Source of the DNA: Diadema setosum
Lineage: Eukaryota; Echinodermata; Echinoidea; Diadematoida; Diadematidae
Assembly (NCBI GenBank): GCA_033980235.1
Contig: CM067065.1
Location: 4,710,328-4,774,327 of the forward strand
Direction: 5' to 3'
Length of the DNA: 64,000 nucleotides
Both the position numbers and the translations under genes were made by a program. Shown one piece after another: positions 1 through 14,300 of the stretch (its first letter is position 1; each line of letters starts with the position of its first letter). The notes under the pieces are model-generated. The model saw only the letters and a program-made list of their open reading frames with translations. It did not search any database and was not told the origin of the DNA.

Positions 1-839
1 GTGTGAAAGTAAGTATCATTATTTGTCTCTTATCATGATAGTTATAATAAAAATAAAACAATATAATAGTATTATAATCTTACAATATAGGCCTACTGTA
101 TGCATTGAGCCAAAGAGGTTGTATGGTCAAACATACACACACACACACGCAAAAAAAGAAGAAGTTTAACAATAGTCTCTATTCACCATTATTCAAATAA
201 TACAAATTGAATAATAGGTACCGCTGCACAACGTAGGTAAATGGTTTGTCACTTATTCACACAAATGACAAAAGTAATGACACGCTTATTGTGTATTTTT
301 TTCCTTATGTTTACACCACAAATATGAATCCGTTCAATGAATCCATTCAACAAAAAAAATGCATGTTATAATTTACCAGCACTTAGATTTTCGAGAATAT
401 GAATTTAATTGCAGACAAGCATATTGGAAAGAAAAAAAGGTTTTTGAATAATATGATAACGCACAATAAAAACATCATACTCAGCCTGCCTCAAACTATA
501 CAGACGATGATGTTTCTTTTGTTTTGTTTTGTTTTGTGTTGTTTTGTTGTTGTTGCTTCCTTGATCAAACGATTCTATACTCTCTAATTTCTGACTGAAG
601 GAAATGCACCAAAAATGAAGTATACAAATAACGAGTCTTTCATACATCATTTAATTTATGATCGATTAGCATATGACTGTAATGAATATCTCTTTGTGTA
701 GTCTACATGGAACAAAAATACAAAATGAAGTCAACGTGTGAGTAGCTAACGGGCTAAAAATATATCTGCCCGCATGGTTTTTTCGTATGTTTGTTTCATT
801 TGGACTAACAAATTATCCTAGCGGTACGTGCAACTACCA
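1..839. other. left-edge intergenic sequence
   Basis: AT-rich, with a short (AC)n run near 131-149 and GTTTT-rich text near 515-555. No exon or repeat family recognised. Confidence 0.4.
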
Positions 840-851
840 TTATCTTTACTC

Positions 852-1001
852 AGAGGTGCAAAGTCTAGTTAGTAATAATTCAAGACAAAGAGCATTCTCA
901 CAGGAGTGGATTTGCAACCTGTGCTTCCTGGCACAGCGGGATCTGTACAATTCAGCAGGAGTGAACAATCTGCTGTGAAATTTAACAGAAGCATTAGGTA
1001 G
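852..1001 (+). promoter_or_regulatory. candidate upstream block and noncoding 5' exon of gene 1
   Basis: Contains AGAGGTGCAAAGT (852-864), a word also found upstream of the other three genes and resembling an HNF4-type nuclear-receptor half (CAAAGTC). About 140 bp further on, a strong donor-like GTAAGA follows position 1001. By analogy with genes 2-4 this could be a noncoding first exon spliced to the acceptor just before ATG 2058. Only the short word is shared, so support is weaker than for the others. Confidence 0.35.
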
Positions 1002-1184
1002 GTAAGAATCTGCAGTTATTACAAGGTTGTGTTGCTGTTGTTTTTGTTTTTGATGTGTCCTGTAAAGAATTTAAAAAAAAAGTGTCTGATGTATTTAGAG
1101 TTCATAACACTCCATGCCCAGCCCGTGTATTATATATCCAAGACGATACGGTATAGGGATTTCATCCTTGATCAGGTTATAATA

Positions 1185-1881
1185 TGTGACCGTGCACCAC
1201 AAAACGAACATAAAGTCGCACACACTGATTTTGCGTGAGGACTGAAAATAAGCGAAATGGGTCAACCTAGCCCACGTTGATTTTTTCATACTTTCTGAAA
1301 GAGCACGTCTTCTTTTACATTATGCTAAAATTTGGGATCATAAAACGGGTGGGAAAGTGCGATTTTTAGCAGTTTATCTCGAACATTTTTGATAGAATTG
1401 TGTGATTAGGTGTGTCTTTAGAGTCCCTTTTTCATTTCTGAAAAACCTTGTACACACTCTTCACTTACAACTCTAATAACTTTTGAAAAGATAGTGCTAC
1501 TTCTTTGAAAGTTGGCATTGATTATGGACAGAATGTGTTAATCAGGCATGCTTAATCTAAGATTAATCTAATAATCCTTTCATTGTTGTTACTCTGGTGG
1601 TGTACTTCCTGGTTTGTTTTTTTTGTCCCATTCATGGCATAGCCAGCACGGTTTGGTAAAGATTAAGCGCTTGAATAGATACTGTACTTCAGAGCCTCTT
1701 TTCTCAGTTCACACTTTTCCTGAGTTTGTGCATTCTTTCCAATATTTAGATAGGATAGGAGAGTCCATTTGATTTGAGTTATACATCATTTTAAAGCTTA
1801 AAGTCTGCTCTTTCAGAATATGGTCATACCTAAAACTTCATGTCTGGCGACTTTTTGTTTGTTTTGTGGTGCAGGGTCACA
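1185..1881 (+). mobile_element. MITE family A, copy A1
   Basis: Begins TGTGACCGTGCACCACAAAA and ends with its inverse GGTGCAGGGTCACA. About 700 bp, noncoding, flanked by TA on both sides. One of eight near-full copies; TA duplication and the inverted ends suggest a nonautonomous Tc1/mariner-type element. Confidence 0.8.
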
Positions 1882-2057
1882 TATACACTTGGGAATGTAA
1901 GTAACGATGTTTGTCACTTCCCCTATTCTCTTTCCTCATATCTCATACTCTCTTTTTTCCCCTCTCTGTATCTTTGATACATTTCATTTTTTTTCCTAAT
2001 TTTTTTTTCCAACACTCACTTTCCTTTTGGCAAAATGCATTGACGATAAAGGAAGCA

Positions 2058-2165
2058 ATGGCGACTGTACAGTTCCCTCCAGTGCAACCGACGGCACAAG
2101 TGACTACAACCGTCACGCCACGTACGAATGATTCAAGGCTACGAGCAACTCAAAAATACCTGCGG
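2058..2165 (+). CDS. gene 1 coding exon 1 (N-terminus)
   Basis: 36 codons from ATG 2058 to CGG, followed by donor GTAAGC. Hydrophilic and rich in Thr, Gln and Pro with no signal peptide, as in MS4A proteins, whose N-terminus is cytosolic. The start is supported by position: the other three genes begin with a similar 30-33-codon exon ending in phase 0 (MATP... in genes 3 and 4). Confidence 0.8.
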
Positions 2166-4784
2166 GTAAGCTAAAAGCATGTCCGATTCTACTCTTCATG
2201 AATGAAAATGGAAGCTATAGTACACCAGCTGCAAATGTATAATTCTGACTATTCTTTGCAAGCCAGTTGACATTGCGTGTAAATTCATCTTGTGTTCACT
2301 TTCGAGATTTAGGTAACTCCCATAAAAAGTGTGGAATTGCTGATTTACTATATCTTTGGTATAAATCTGCTTTGAAAAGCCTAATTTGTCAGTTAGATGT
2401 TGATGGTGGCAGTATCAGAAGTAAAATCAAAATCCCATCTTTATCGATGGAATCCTAATCCATTTATTATGTGATGATTTTGAGGCAATCATTCATTTGG
2501 CAATAGACCGCAGCTGTCTATATCTGATTTAAAGCAGTAATCTAATATAAACCCTTGACATTTTGAAACAAAATGACTTCATTGTATAATGCAGATTCTT
2601 CAAGTAACTAGAAAAACAATGGAACATGATGTAAGTAATTGTAAAATAAAATAGGAATCTCAAAGACGCCTATAGGCCAAAAGACTTCACGAAGTTGGGT
2701 CATTCGGAACAGCCTACTTTTTATACATGTTACTCAATTATATGGTCTGTTTTTATATCGAATTTTCTAACATGATTGAAGGTAACACAGAAAGGTGCTG
2801 GTGCATCCAAGTTGCAGTTGAAACAAGTTAAAACATGTTGCAATGATTCATATTAAGCTTCATATCCAAGATCGGGAATATCGGCCTTAAAGTGTAATGT
2901 ACTAACGACATGTTCTTTTGTAATGTTTATTCTTTTTTTTTTTCTTATCCTAAAGGGACTGTACAGTACTGGTTGAGATGGGGATTCATGTTTTGAACAT
3001 TCATTATTGAGATAATGAGAAACCTCTCATGAAATATGAAAGAGCATGCAATTTTAAGAAGGATTCAACGTTTATTTGAAGAAAATTGGTTTTCAAATTG
3101 CTGAGATATCCAAATAAAAAGTGATAATAATAAAAGGCGACAGGCCACGCCTTTTATTAGGATCTCTTTCTTTCACCTTGTTTTTAGATATCTCAGCCAT
3201 TTCATCAAATAAACTTTTGATACCCCTTAGAATTGCATGCTCTTTGACATTTCAAAGAGTGGTTTCTGAATATCTCGCAAAATGTTAAAAGCTAAATTCT
3301 CACCTCAACCAGAACTGTGCACACCCTTTAAAATGCACTAGATTACAAGAGACAAATATCATTCATAACAAAGTATAACGTTACGAATATCAAGCTAGCA
3401 TCTTGCTATCGTTTTTTCGGTCATACTGAAGTACCTAAAAGAGAATCATATCAAATAATCTTTATATGACAAAAAAAGAGACCACAATCGTAAATGCAGG
3501 TAGACCTTTTATGCCCCCTCATTGAGAAAGAGATGGAAGGAAATCTGGAACCTCAATGAATTTCTAGTATGTACATGAACTGTACCTCTTCAAATAGCCT
3601 ACCTATTACATCGAAATGAAACAGGAACCTTTCTTGTTGAAAAGAATAATATGTTAAGTAGTCATCAAAGAGCAAGTGATCTACAGCTAATAAGACTGTT
3701 TTTTTTTTTTTTTTTTCCTGGACAAAGTCTACATAATTTGTGGGCAGGGGTAACTTTGAATGCGACTGATGCTATTCAGAAACAGGCATGTAGTACATGC
3801 GAATTATTGACTCGAGATATAATCGCATTCGGGCATCAATGTTTCCTTGCAAGTTTTTCATGTGTCGTCTCAAAAAACCTTGCAATTGAATGGCAGAATT
3901 AATTATGTATGTTTGCTTGTTTGATTGCGTGTGTGTATATATTATTGTAGCCATTGCAACTAGCATGCAATTGTATTAAGAATCATTAACAGGTAACAGA
4001 CATAAAATCAATATAAATTCACCTGTGTAAATCATGTCTAAACAGGTGCAGAGTATACTGCAGCTGGTTGGTGCGGGCCTCCTCTGCCTTTTCGGCATCA
4101 TAGCAATTATCATCATGGCAAGATATTCATACTATGCCACGCCAATCTGGACTGCCGTTGTGGTAAAGTCACTTTCAATTCAGTTACACCTTCTTTCTAT
4201 CCAACGAAAGGGCATGGTGCACAGTATACATTCTACGAATTGCATTTTTTTTATTGTGTAAAGTTGAAATAATCAAGTAAAATACATATTTATGATTGAA
4301 TATTACTATGTCTAAATGATGAGTTAATGAATGTAAAATTAGTTTTGACTACTTATCATCACTTTGAAATGGGGAAAATTCTATTAATCATTTATAGTTT
4401 GTTGGGTGTTTTTTGCCACTGGAGATATAATAGAAAATATTCCTTGTTCATCTCCAGCCTCGTAATAATAAGGTTTTATTTACCCAGGGTAGCCTCGTCA
4501 GTGTTGCCACTGCTCTATCAGAGGGCCCTGCCATTATTATTACCCCAGCGTTGCCAGGTACCCATTTATACACCTGGGTCGAGAGGGACATGGTGGGTAA
4601 AACATCTTGTCCAAGGACGTAAGCGCTAGGCGGGGTTTGAACTCGGATCCTCTTAGCGGGAGTCGGGAGTCTTATCCACTATGCCACAGCGCCCCCCCCC
4701 CCCCATAGGATTTGATATATGTCTGACATGTCTGACATGATCAGACTAATTATAAAGCCCAATTATAAAAAAAAAATATAAAAA

Positions 4785-4834
<50 letters not shown>

Positions 4835-5305
4835 GAATCTGCAATGTATGTTACGCACTTTCTGAACTCTCACAGGGCGCATTATGTAGGCCTACATGTA
4901 TTCAGAGAAATGAAAATAGTTATCATAGAACCAAGGTCAGAAGATTGATTGAGCGATTTGAATGAAAATTATGTAAGCTATGACATGACTGGTGTAATAT
5001 TAGCATACCATTGCAGTGTCAATTAAAGTCTACTTGAGAAAGCCAGAAGAAATCCTAGCTATGGTGTTAGTAGCGTACGTGCTCTGTGGATGTTAATTCA
5101 TTTATATTAATCATTGCTTGTTTGGATGTATGGATGGATGTTTTTGTGGCTTCCATTGATATTTTATCAAGCACGTTTATCATTAACCAAGGCAGGGGAT
5201 CGCAGGTAGACTTTGCACAGTCAAGAATTGACAATGCACATTTGTAGGCGTGTAGTCCACAAGGCTAAATCATTAGGGTGTGCTTCATTTGTCTTTGTGA
5301 GCAGA

Positions 5306-5355
<50 letters not shown>

Positions 5356-8300
5356 ACTTGAACAAATCTGTAGTCTTTTCTATCGTTTAACTTTAAAGAA
5401 ATTTTCCAAATTAAAATTCCAACAAAAAATGATTTTTTTTTTTGTAAAATGAAAATACTTTTAGGTGTTTGCTAACATAGTGTTGTCATTTATGTTTTGT
5501 CTATTTTTTCTTATTTGGTTACCGATCAATCTCTTAGATACCTTACTATATGAATCAGTATAAGCAGGGCTCGACAATAACGGTGGCCCGGTGGCCCGGG
5601 GCCACCAAAAACGCACGTCGTGCCACCAAAATTTCAGAAATGAAGAATTTGGTGGCCTGATCGGGCCACCAAAAAAGGTCGGATATTTGCCTTTGGGCCA
5701 CCAAAAATAAAAAGTTAGTGTGGAGCCCTGTATAAGTGTACATTAATATACATATATGACCCTGCACAACCAAACCAACAAGAAGTCGTCAGACATGGAT
5801 TTTTAGTTAAAGGCATATTCTGAAAGAGCATACTCTAAGCCTTTAAATGATATATAACTCAATTCAAATGGACTCTTCTAACCTATCTCAATATTGGAAG
5901 GAAAGTACACAGTCACTTTGAAAAAGTGTAAACTGAGAAAAGAGGCTCTGAAGTATAGGGTCTATACAAGCAGTGCTATTCAACAAGTTATTAGAGTTGA
6001 AAGTGAAGAGTGTGTAAAAGATTTTCAAGGAATGAAAAGGGGGTCTCTAAGACATACCTGATCACACAACTCTACAATAAAAAGTGGTTGTAGATATACT
6101 GCTAAAACCCACTTTCTCATTCATTTTATGATCCCAAACTCAAGAGTAAGGTAGAAGGAGAATGGCTCTTTCAGAAAATATGACAAACTCAAAATGGACT
6201 TGGTTGACCCTTTTCACCTTTTTGGAGCCATCACGTAAAATCAAGGGGTGCGACTTTTTGTTGGTTTTGTGATGCACGGTCACATAGCAACCCTATACAT
6301 GTTTCTGTATTTTAGTACCTTAACAGAGTACCCTTTACATAAATAACTAGCCTTTAATAAAGTCTTTTTGTATTATTTCAGTTTTTCGCACCAGGAGGGA
6401 TCTCCGGTCTTGTTGCTTCCAAATCTCAGCAAAGATCTGCGGTAAGTCATATATTGTTTTGTTGTCTGTGGGGATAATAATTTTCGGTTTTTGTTGGATG
6501 TTCTGGGATGTTACCCATGAGTCTGTTCTCTTAGTTAATAAATTATGTTCGTTAGCATTTGATTATATCATGTTCGGATAAAAATGCAGAGATTTGACGG
6601 GTTTTCACCTGTGGAATTATACAGTATGTCCCAACAAAATTACAATCGGATCTTTACATTGATAACTTGCAATATGACTGTCCGAATGCTATTTCAGGTT
6701 CTAAAATATAAAAGCTTACCTATATTTTGTAGAAAACCCCATTCATTTTGGTTAAGTGGTCATAGAGAAATGTGAACGCTGCGAAGCATGTCGTGGACGT
6801 GACTCTTCCAAGTTTAGCACTTGGATACTCTTTGAACTGCATATTATTGTGTGAACACAATAGAACTTGGAGGGAAGGGATTCCTGACATGCTGTACCGA
6901 AATCCCCACTTCTCGTTGACCACTGAAGCAAATCGGATGGGGTTTTCTTCAAGACGTGGGTAATAAGTTATATTTTCATACCCTGAAATTGTATTTGGAT
7001 CGATTTACTATTTTTAAAGTCATCATATCTAAGGGTCCCGTTCTAATTTTTTGGGGGGCATACGGTATACTCCCAAGCAGTTTCATAACAAAATAGTCAA
7101 ATTTTGAGAGTATTATCTGTTATACCTTAATATTCAGTCATTTCTTCATTTTCAAATCATATCAAGCGAGCATTAACTGAATAATAATTATAATAGATTC
7201 ATTTTAAATGGAAGTATATAAATTATGTGCATATATATTATATACTTATTTTGTTTATAAAGCTAATAAAGATCAGTGAGAAACTGATTATCTCGGATTA
7301 CCATTATCACAATAGTTGTTTCGAAGTAATAAACTTAAATGATGTCGAATTCTTCCAACTGTTCTTTATTGATATCTTTGGGTCATTTCATGTCTGTTTG
7401 AATGTTGTTGTTTTTTTTTCTGTCTGCTACTTCCCTTACCATTCTGACAGATAACGGCCTTTATCGTCTTTTCCGGAGTAGGATGTGCAGGTGCCTTTTC
7501 TCTCTTTATTCTTTATATCTGCGCTGCAAGCTGGGAGTATTTAGGGAGCTACTACGGCGGTTGGTTTTGTGCCCCCTCTGCTTATCTGATCTTATGTGGC
7601 TACTCTGTCGTAAGTTTTTGCTAAGACATTATATATATATATATATATACATTTGTCAAATGGAGATATTTGCAATTAAAGTTCAAGAAAAATAAAGAGA
7701 ATAATAAGAATTTCTTTGCTTCTTTTGATCATAACTTGAAAAATATACCTTTAAATGTAGTGAACAATATATCATTTAAAAGGTATTATTTTGTACCTTA
7801 TGACAGAGACCGTACTTCAAAATCTTCAAAAATGGACTTATCGGGTTTTGCAAACAAATTCTTCAAATACTGACCAGGCTAATACATAAGTAATGTTACG
7901 TGACCTGCAATCAGTGTTTGCAATGCAACGGTTGTGATCCTCTTTATAAACGTATAACATTACATTCATCATATCATTAACATATTGCTTTCTAGAAATG
8001 TAATCTTAAGGCATAACATGAGAACTACATTTTATCCATTTCCCATTGCCTGATTTCTCCATTTTCTGTAACGACAACACGGGACTACTAAAAATTAATA
8101 CAGTTTTGTAATAAAGAAAAAAAAAGTTTACAGTCCGTATTTTCAATAGCATCAAAACACTCTATCCTCATCATTATCATCTGTAAGATCAGGAACTGTT
8201 TAACGTCAGAGAAGGATTTATCAACATTCGATGCATATGTGTGGTTCAGTTACATCACAACACTTTCTAAATATCGAAATTTTGCATTGAAGCCTAAAAT

Positions 8301-11300
8301 ATCAGGAGATATCATAATTTTCCCCAATGACCATAATTGTAGATTGCTTAGACTATATACAATTTCGTTCTATCTGTTGTTCACATTTTCTGTATTTAAC
8401 AATACTTAACATTGGTTATATTGATCATTTCTATCCGTAACTCACATTGTAAAGCTATTTTGAAACAATAAATCTTGGCTTTTTATTTCATCTGCAAAAT
8501 GTAAATAATGCTTTAGTACAGTTGTATAGTATATTTTTGGTAAAATTATCACTGTAGAAATAGTCCCGTTATGAAGACAGTTATTTAAAAAACGAGAAAT
8601 TGCAAAGCTGCGAGAGACTTGTTATGGCAAATATTTTCTGTCCGTATCTTGCCAGGGTGGACGGAAGACCATCGACGCATTTCTGATTTTGACATCTATT
8701 TTCCTCTTTGTGGTGGATATTTTCTCGCTGGTATGTGGCGCCACCTACGTCAGAATGACTGAAGGGGACTCTGGCTCGTGTGCAGCGTGCTGTGCACAAA
8801 ATTGTTCCTGCTGCGTTCCACCTCCACCGCCTACAACAGTGGGTTGATTCGATTTGACTTGACTTGACTTGATTTGATTTGATCTGATTTGATTTGAGTT
8901 GATTTGTCCTACAGTTTTTGCTACAAAATTTGTTGCAATTTTCTTTTGTGTTCTTTTTTTTTTTTCTGGACCGTATCATTATCATTTTTATTAGTAGTAG
9001 TAGTAGTATCAAAGAAGAAATTTATAGGAAATAATGTCATATAAATTGACTGTTTTCCATCATTTAATGTTATTTTGATTGATTTCTGACATAAATCGTG
9101 CAATAAAGTTGTCTCTGCTTTGAATATAAGAATATTTATTTTTACCAAATTTGAGCACTGGAAAAAGTTCGATGCGGCTACGAAAAGTGCCAAATCTGCG
9201 ACGTCACCAAATGCAACCCGGTGGGATATACGTATCTATAGGCAAACTGTGTGCACTTTTCAGGAAATTGATGTGTAATTTGTTGTCAACCTAGAATAAA
9301 TCGTCCGCCAAAACTATATATTCACGTCGTGAAATTGTTTGTTTGTTTGTGTTCATTGGAATCATTTTTTTTTTACACCCATAAATTTACGGAAAACAAA
9401 GTTTTAAAAGCACAAAACCTATCGTCAACTCAAGATTCACGATCGCCGTGATCAGCTGTTCCTTCGTACATCCACAATTTGCTGTTATTATTGAAACAAC
9501 AAATTTATCATTGTGGGGGAATTGCGTATAGCTGAGTAATCTTACATACTCATGAAGGATGATAACTATTAAGTCAAAGAACTGTAATTGATTGGATATC
9601 ATTTTTACACCCATAAATTTTCGGAAATACGACGTTTGAAAAGCACAAAACCTACCGTAATCAGCTCAAGATTCGCGATCGCCGTGATCAGGTGTTCGCA
9701 CAACAGTACCAGCAGAATCGGCAGTGAATAGGTATTCCTTGATGCCGTGATTTCAGCTTGGTTTAAATTCTATTTTTTTACCTCAACTTGCTAAAAAAAA
9801 AAAAAGTCTAACAAAGCGGGAAACTGCAGCATTTCCGTGCTGAGCAACAGTCACGATACACGGGTCGTGTTGCATGCAAGCATGCACCGCTGCTGCAGCG
9901 ATCCCCATAGTATAACACGTAGGTTGCTTGTAAACAAGGGGGTCCTCGGCGCAGTTGACCAATCGTGAACACGTATTTCGATCACATGTCTTGGTAACAA
10001 GGCTGTTTGCGCGTCTAGGAGACGATTTGCATAAACTTACGCATGTTTCAGACGAATTTATGAATGAAAGTGAGTAGCATGACATCATGCCATGACGATA
10101 TTTGGAATAAGCAGAGGTAGAGCTTTCTGTAGGTACCAAGTGTGCCAGGGTTCAACGCAGAATATCTAAGACACGATCGCCAAAAGAACAGTCATTTTCG
10201 CCGTAAGCGAAGGCGATTTGGTCTTTAGACGTACGTTAGATTTTGGCCAACTTTTGAGATTGACATCCCACTTTTCTATTCAAAATTCCACATTTTGTAA
10301 GTTGTATTTCGAAATGTTGTTGATATCAATCAGAAACTAGAAAATTTCCCCTACAACGTGATACCAAAATGTCAATTTGGTCCCTGAGGTCATTTTTTGA
10401 CCTTTTTCGGGCTGTAGCGCGAAATCACATTTGCAGAGAAGTTTCGGGTTTTGCCAGAGCGGGTCTCATATAGCCGTACAACAAATCAGCTCATACAAAT
10501 TTGGTGACGTCACTCAAATCCGTTGTTTCTTGTAGCGAACGGAGCTACGTGGTCATGGAAATTGGGTGTTTTTTTCCATCTCAAAAACAGTTTGAGGGTA
10601 AAGTTACATCGTCTTAAAGATATCCAGTTTTGTTAACTAGCTTCTTAGCTTTCCGTAGATATCAAACTTGTCATATTTCTAGATTCTCTATAAATTTCCG
10701 CTTTAAAATTATTATCATCGTTATTATTATTGTTGTTATTGTTATTATTATCATTATTGATGCGCGCTATTTTCCCACGCTATAGAATATGCTTTGCTGA
10801 TAGCTATGATAATTTTGCACAGTTATGGATAGCCTGTCGGACCCTAATATTTGTATTGTCTTTACCCCTTTTCTAGAGAACTGCACCCTTAACTCACTCT
10901 CTCTCTCTCTCCCTCGCTTTCTCTCTACCCCTCCCTCACAGTCACTTCTTTTATGAGTTAAAGAGTGCAATTACAACAAGTTACCTATCACAATAAAGTT
11001 TATAGCTTACCCCTTTAAACCGTATAGTAAATTGGAAATGATTTTTTATTTAATTTTTGTGGACTTTAAGCAGGGTGGTCTCATATTCATACCAACTGTC
11101 CCAGAAATGTTTTGCAATAATATAGGTTTTCCCGGTCAATTTCATACTTTTGCCATTCAAATTCATTAATGTGCATTCAAATTCACACAGCGCAAGCACG
11201 CGAAAATATTTGGGCATTCAAATTCAGAATCCGAGCGATCAATTTCATTTATGGGCCTTCTATTTCGTTTTCGACAAATCAAATTCACGATTGGGCGTTC

Positions 11301-14300
11301 AATTTCCAAATGCTAGCACCGTCTTTCCTACTCGTGCATTCAAATTTACGCGATAGTCACGTGATAGTCCCGATGAGATTATTTGGAGCGTTCAATTTCA
11401 TTTTTAGGCGATCAAGTTCCTACTTCGTGCAATCAATTTAACGAGGAAAATGGAGTAGACTTTTTGAGAAATGAAAAAGGCCAACACAACCAATGAAGGC
11501 TTGCATATAGTGTAATTATGACTGTTTACATGTTCTACATGGCTCTCTGTTCATGTATTCTTTGTTTTTCATCTCAATAAATTTCAAATTGTAAGGTCCA
11601 ATCAGCAGTGCATCCAAACAACACAACGACAATTTAATCACATTTCTTGATGATACTGCATGCTGACAACCTCCCAACACCAACCACATAATGACAATTC
11701 ATCAATTTAAAGACAAACTGACACACAATGATCTCACATAGTCCCCAAAAAGTAAACCAATAAAGATAGCAATACACAACAAACAAGACGTATAAAATGT
11801 TAATCAGTTTCAATATAGTCGAAATAATTGTGTCTTTTTTCCTCGAAGGTGTCAACCAACCCTCCGTATCATGCTCGTCTGTAAGGCCTATACAGTGCCT
11901 AATGTTTGTTTGTTTGTTTGTTTCATTTTCCATCTAAAAAGATGGCTGGATAACCCATATTCAGCTGCAATAGCTGGTCTTCCATATGGGATCCAGTTGG
12001 ATGTAAACCTTAAACACCCTGCTCTTTGCGATGAATAATGAAGTGGGATCTTTTACGTGCATGAGTTGCGACTCTCTCACACATGGGACCTCCATTATGT
12101 CCAATCCGAGGGACATGTACCTGTATATTCCTTTTCGCTAAGCGCGAGTTCAAAATTGTCAATGAACAGGTGGACCTCTATATACTGCAATATATATAAT
12201 CATCATAAATCAAAATATGAAGTGTTTGTTTGCAAAAACCGATAAGTTCATTTTTGAAGATTGAAGATTAAATATAAAGGTACATTTTTGAAGTTATGGT
12301 CAAAAGAAGCAAAAATTTTCTTATTATTCTCTTTATTTTTCTTGACCTTTAATCGCAAATATCTCCATTTGGCAAATATGGACTTATCGGTTTTTGCAAA
12401 CAAACTCTTCATATATTCAAAGCCAAATGAAAAACACACGCATACACGGCCCCAAACTAACTAAATTCAGGACTTATTTTAAATTGAATGCAGTTATTTG
12501 GAACATGGTTGCCTATTCACGAATTTGAATGACCGACGAGATTCCGTCGCCGGCTTGACATGAATTTGAATGCTCATTGATGAAATGCGTGCTCCTCTCT
12601 TAAATTAGAATGCTCCGATAGAGAATTTGAATGCTCCGATAGTGCATTCGAATGTTCCGATAGTTAATTTGAATGCTCCGACAGTGAAGTTGAATGCTCG
12701 GATAGTGAATTCGAAAGACCGGATTTTGAATTTGATTGCTGATTCAGTGCTGCGAGCGTGAAATGCGTGAAATCGAATGCTCGGAATAGGAACTTGAATG
12801 ACAAAAGTATGAAATTGACCGGGAAAACCTATAAAAACAACAACAACTTTGGCATTCCGAAAATTCCCCTGAAATTATTCTCGAGTTTTAGTAGATATGA
12901 AGTCCTGGCCCTATTTGATTTTAAAGGAATTGTATAGTATCCGTTATTAACTCTTTATGTGCCACGTTCGCACGTCCGACCCAGTCGACGGCGTGCCAAC
13001 TTCGCATATTCTGCTCAACAAACAAAGCCGCCAAGACCGATCGATAAACCGCTAATTACTGCTAATCCCGCGGCACAATGAAAGCGTTTCTGGTGCTTTT
13101 GTTCCTCTCATGACGGCTTGCATTCTATGTGGTGATCGACTATCAAGCGATGTTCCCAACTAGATTTGCTCGTACATTCTGTCACGGTTTATGTGCAAAA
13201 GTCATGCCTTTATGTTAAGTAGCAACTGGTCATTCAAAAGAAAAATTGAAAATAGATTCGTCATACAATTTATATTGAAACAAAGCTTGGCATTCTTCTT
13301 TAACTTTGGCTACTATTATGCCTATCCTAACAGAAATTTGTAGAAGTTATACAAATTGGAAAAACAGAATTCTTTCTCAAAGCATGACTACCTTCGTGTC
13401 TCAGAATAACGTGGCACACAGGGGGTTTCCACCATGGCACATAAAGAGTTATAGATAATGATCGAATTTTTAACTTTTTGAGAGATAACAAGAAACCACT
13501 TATGAAAAAATACAGAACATACAATAGATTCTAAAAGAATTGCAAAGTTTAATTGATGAAAGTCTGTTTTGAAAACGCTGATATATCCTAAAAATTAATG
13601 AGTAAAACAAAGGGATCCAAATGAAAGGTGGGTGCCACTTACTACTATGATCCCTTTGTTTTGGATATCACAGCCATTTGAAAACCAAGTTTTCAGAATC
13701 AACTTTGAACCCCTCTTTGAATTACGTGCCTTTTCATATTTCATAAGAGGTTTCTCATCACCTCAAACAGAAAAAATTGTAAAACCTAAAGCCCCATCTC
13801 GACGAAGACTGTACGATTTCTTTAATATTTTCAAACTTAGTTTTAACTTTTCCGATTTTTGCGTAAACATTAATAGTACTTGTCGTGTATTTCCGGGACT
13901 ATCGCCTTTTCTGAGGATAATGTACATCTAACCTAAAACTGTCTTGCTAATAGGCTTTACACAGCTTTACCACACATATCTGGATTCTGTTGTTGAAGTA
14001 GTGGTTTATTTGCATTTTTGTGGCTGTTTAAAGTTCTTGTGTACCTTTGGGAGCAGTGATTTTAAAGATGTTCAAGATATCACTTTTGATGCATATTTTA
14101 TGACGTATTGTGTAGGTCAGTTTTATCACAAAATATCTTAACCCAACCATCCTAAACCATAACTGTAGACAGTTAGTCTGGAAGCATTTTTGTTATAACT
14201 ATTGTTCACATTTTGTATCCTTAACAATACTTACATTGATTATACTGTTTCAGATTTTTACATTGGTAGTTTCTTTCCCTAATTCACATTTTAGAACTAT

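Larger units (their letters stand above)
11122..12832. mobile_element. large foldback H1 with subrepeat arms
   Basis: ATAGGTTTTCCCGGTCAATT at 11122 is inverted at 12832. Arms of about 330 bp are made of degenerate CATTCAAATTCA-type units on the left and the inverse on the right; 12612-12716 is five perfectly spaced 21-bp units (GCTCCGATAG + AATTTGAAT). Contains repeats M and B2. Resembles sea-urchin TU foldbacks. Confidence 0.75.

Noticed and set aside
4590..4692. Functional tRNA gene on the minus strand
   Set aside because: A and B boxes are present but arms do not pair well and a SINE body follows; tRNA-derived SINE preferred.
8581..9012. 143-codon minus-strand open frame
   Set aside because: It is antisense to gene 1 exon 5 and continues into intronic simple sequence; no protein family features.
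10500..10513. CRE-like TGACGTCA as a regulatory site
   Set aside because: Single short palindrome deep in an intron with no conservation to compare.
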